64,000 nucleotides of DNA. It comes from WTFY01 sp965220895 (GTDB lineage: Bacteria > Pseudomonadota > Gammaproteobacteria > UBA4575). The notes under the pieces were generated by a model. It ran no database searches. It was not told where the DNA came from and saw only the letters and a list, made by a program, of their open reading frames with translations. Position numbers and translations under genes: made by a program. Shown in pieces: positions 63,209 to 64,000 of the stretch. The DNA lies in NCBI GenBank assembly GCA_965220895.1, contig OZ244850.1:1364001-1428000 (forward strand), read 5' to 3'. Position 1 is the stretch's first letter; every line of letters starts with the position of its first letter.

Positions 63209-63422
63209 CGTCACTGAGATCGTTATTGAAGTTGGAGAAAAACTTATTAGCCGAGAAACTGGTTACGTGTTTGCCCATGAATTGCTGGAGATTCTGAAAC
63301 GAGAATATGTGAATACTGAAAATAGGCCCGAACTACGCAAAAGGATTCTCGATCTAATTGACTATATGTGTGAAAAGAATCTCTATGGAGTTGAGGACTT
63401 GATGAGTCTGGATGATAGGTAG
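63198..63422 (+). other. Out-of-frame C-terminal tail of the STAND nuclease gene
   Basis: Read one base on from the stop frame, 63198-63422 encodes 74 residues to a TAG: ASCDVTEIVIEVGEKLISRE, then further helical sequence to LMSLDDR. Its composition and uninterrupted length suit a protein C-terminus. If the A8 run at 63190-63197 had seven A's, the upstream gene would read straight into it, giving about 1513 residues. The frame break is thus one inserted base in the homopolymer. Confidence 0.65.
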
Positions 63423-63797
63423 TTATTCTGGGAACTCCACTTTCTGAAAATACAAGACAGTAAGATGTAAAGGTACTTGCGAAGGTTTAGGTTTAAGGTT
63501 TGGCCGGATGGGATTTCTCACCGCCGAATGCTCTGCTTGAATGACTTATTTTCGGTAAACACCCACATCGCTGATATCAAATGATCTCTAACTTTGCTGC
63601 TATGTTAGAAATACATAATTCGATCAATTAACTGAAGATATCTTATATGGATCATTTTGAAGGAATAGTAAAATCACTACTTGAAAAAGAAGGACATTGG
63701 ATTCGACAGTCTTTCGAGCTTTAAATAGAGATTAAGGCTTGAAAGGTTAGGAATAAGCAGAAGAGCATTAACGTTTATTTATAGCAAGAACAAAAAA
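63423..63797. other. AT-rich intergenic region with a gene stub
   Basis: No full gene is visible in these 375 bases. The stretch from 63423 to about 63646 holds only AT-rich sequence with no clear signal. A 25-codon stub of an endonuclease-like gene is at 63647-63724 (listed separately). The remainder leads to the membrane protein at the window's end. Confidence 0.4.
63647..63724 (+). pseudogene. 25-codon N-terminal stub of a restriction-endonuclease-like protein
   Basis: The ATG at 63647 starts DHFEGIVKSLLEKEGHWIRQSF, then EL and a TAA. The beginning (MDHFEGIV..LL...G.WVRQSF) recalls a family of uncharacterised proteins with a PD-(D/E)xK-type domain immediately after this segment. Nothing in the three frames downstream continues it, so it looks like a remnant left by a deletion. 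Confidence 0.45.
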
Positions 63798-64000
63798 TTG
63801 AAAAGAGATCTAAACAAGCTGATTTGGTTGGCACTCCCAGCGACTGTTTTTCTTGTCCCCTATTTTTTGCGGATTGGTGAAACAGGTGCTGATTTGTACC
63901 TGTACGGGGAAAATGGCTGGGTTGAAGTGCTGACCGTAGTTTTTTTATTAATCGCAATTTTCTTTGGCATGACGTTCTTATTTGGTTTCAGAGACTTTGG
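63798..64000 (+). CDS. Membrane protein, N-terminal part (runs off the window)
   Basis: A frame open from 63729 to the end contains two hydrophobic segments (LIWLALPATVFLVPYFL and VLTVVFLLIAIFFGMTFLF) separated by an acidic periplasmic-type loop with LYLYGENGWVE. The first usable start is the TTG at 63798, which gives 67 visible residues; no Shine-Dalgarno sequence is obvious. The ENG-x-x-E-x-x-T pattern between segments occurs in uncharacterised bacterial membrane proteins. Function unknown. Confidence 0.5.
   Translation, partial: MKRDLNKLIWLALPATVFLVPYFLRIGETGADLYLYGENGWVEVLTVVFLLIAIFFGMTFLFGFRDF

Overview
The window looks like a chromosome segment of a methylotrophic gammaproteobacterium. 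The first 51.7 kb carries gene orders typical of that class: lptD-surA-pdxA-rsmA-apaG-apaH, lgt-thyA-folA, mrdA-rodA-mltB-rlpA-dacA-dat-lipB-lipA, plus glnE and hldE. It also carries a block of one-carbon genes. No rRNA, tRNA, CRISPR array or insertion sequence was recognised, and I found no convincing hairpin-plus-T-run terminator.

Layout. (1) 1-4.5 kb: end of a plsC-like gene, a YyaL/DUF255 protein, then lgt-thyA-folA on the plus strand. (2) 4.6-14.3 kb, minus strand: hppA, lptD, surA, pdxA, an extra secreted-protein gene, rsmA, apaG, apaH; this covers outer-membrane biogenesis and housekeeping. (3) 14.6-23.2 kb, plus strand: the cell-elongation/peptidoglycan run and the lipoate pair, with many TTG/GTG starts and 1-11 bp overlaps; rlpA appears frameshifted. 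(4) 23.3-28.2 kb: murU-amgK (cell-wall recycling), a membrane-anchored cold-shock protein, argA and two small secreted proteins. (5) 28.3-42.3 kb, minus strand: ilvD, then 5-formyl-H4F cyclo-ligase, ftr (formylmethanofuran:H4MPT formyltransferase), sga, mclA, mtkA, mtkB, a hydroxypyruvate reductase, ppc, mtdA, argE. This is most of the serine cycle (glyoxylate to glycine, hydroxypyruvate to glycerate, PEP to oxaloacetate, malate to malyl-CoA to glyoxylate plus acetyl-CoA) together with one H4MPT-linked formaldehyde-oxidation enzyme. (6) 42.4-46.3 kb: an fbpABC ferric-iron transporter behind a Fur-box-like site. (7) 46.4-51.7 kb: glnE, ilvE, hldE.

From 51.8 kb to the end the character changes: AT-richer (after the first two genes), mixed orientations, no housekeeping genes. 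This is an accessory, defence-type island. It holds an AbiE-like pair whose regulator has an endonuclease-like N-terminus and a palindrome over its start codon; a DUF4238 protein; a HEPN protein with an Rx4H motif; a 31-codon HicB antitoxin stub overlapping a nucleoside-deoxyribosyltransferase-like protein; a GGCT-like/HEPN-like gene pair; and a 1442-residue STAND NTPase with an N-terminal Cap4/DUF4297-like nuclease domain, resembling Avs anti-phage sensors. The last 74 residues of that protein are out of frame behind an A8 tract. A 25-codon stub of an endonuclease-like gene and the start of a membrane protein close the window.

The strongest candidates for something undescribed are the STAND nuclease with its homopolymer switch, the autoregulated AbiE-like pair, and the GGCT/HEPN pair. 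In the core, the serine-cycle cluster carries a cyclo-ligase but no fch in the visible region. All functions are assigned by reading motifs and remembered family patterns; no database search was run.
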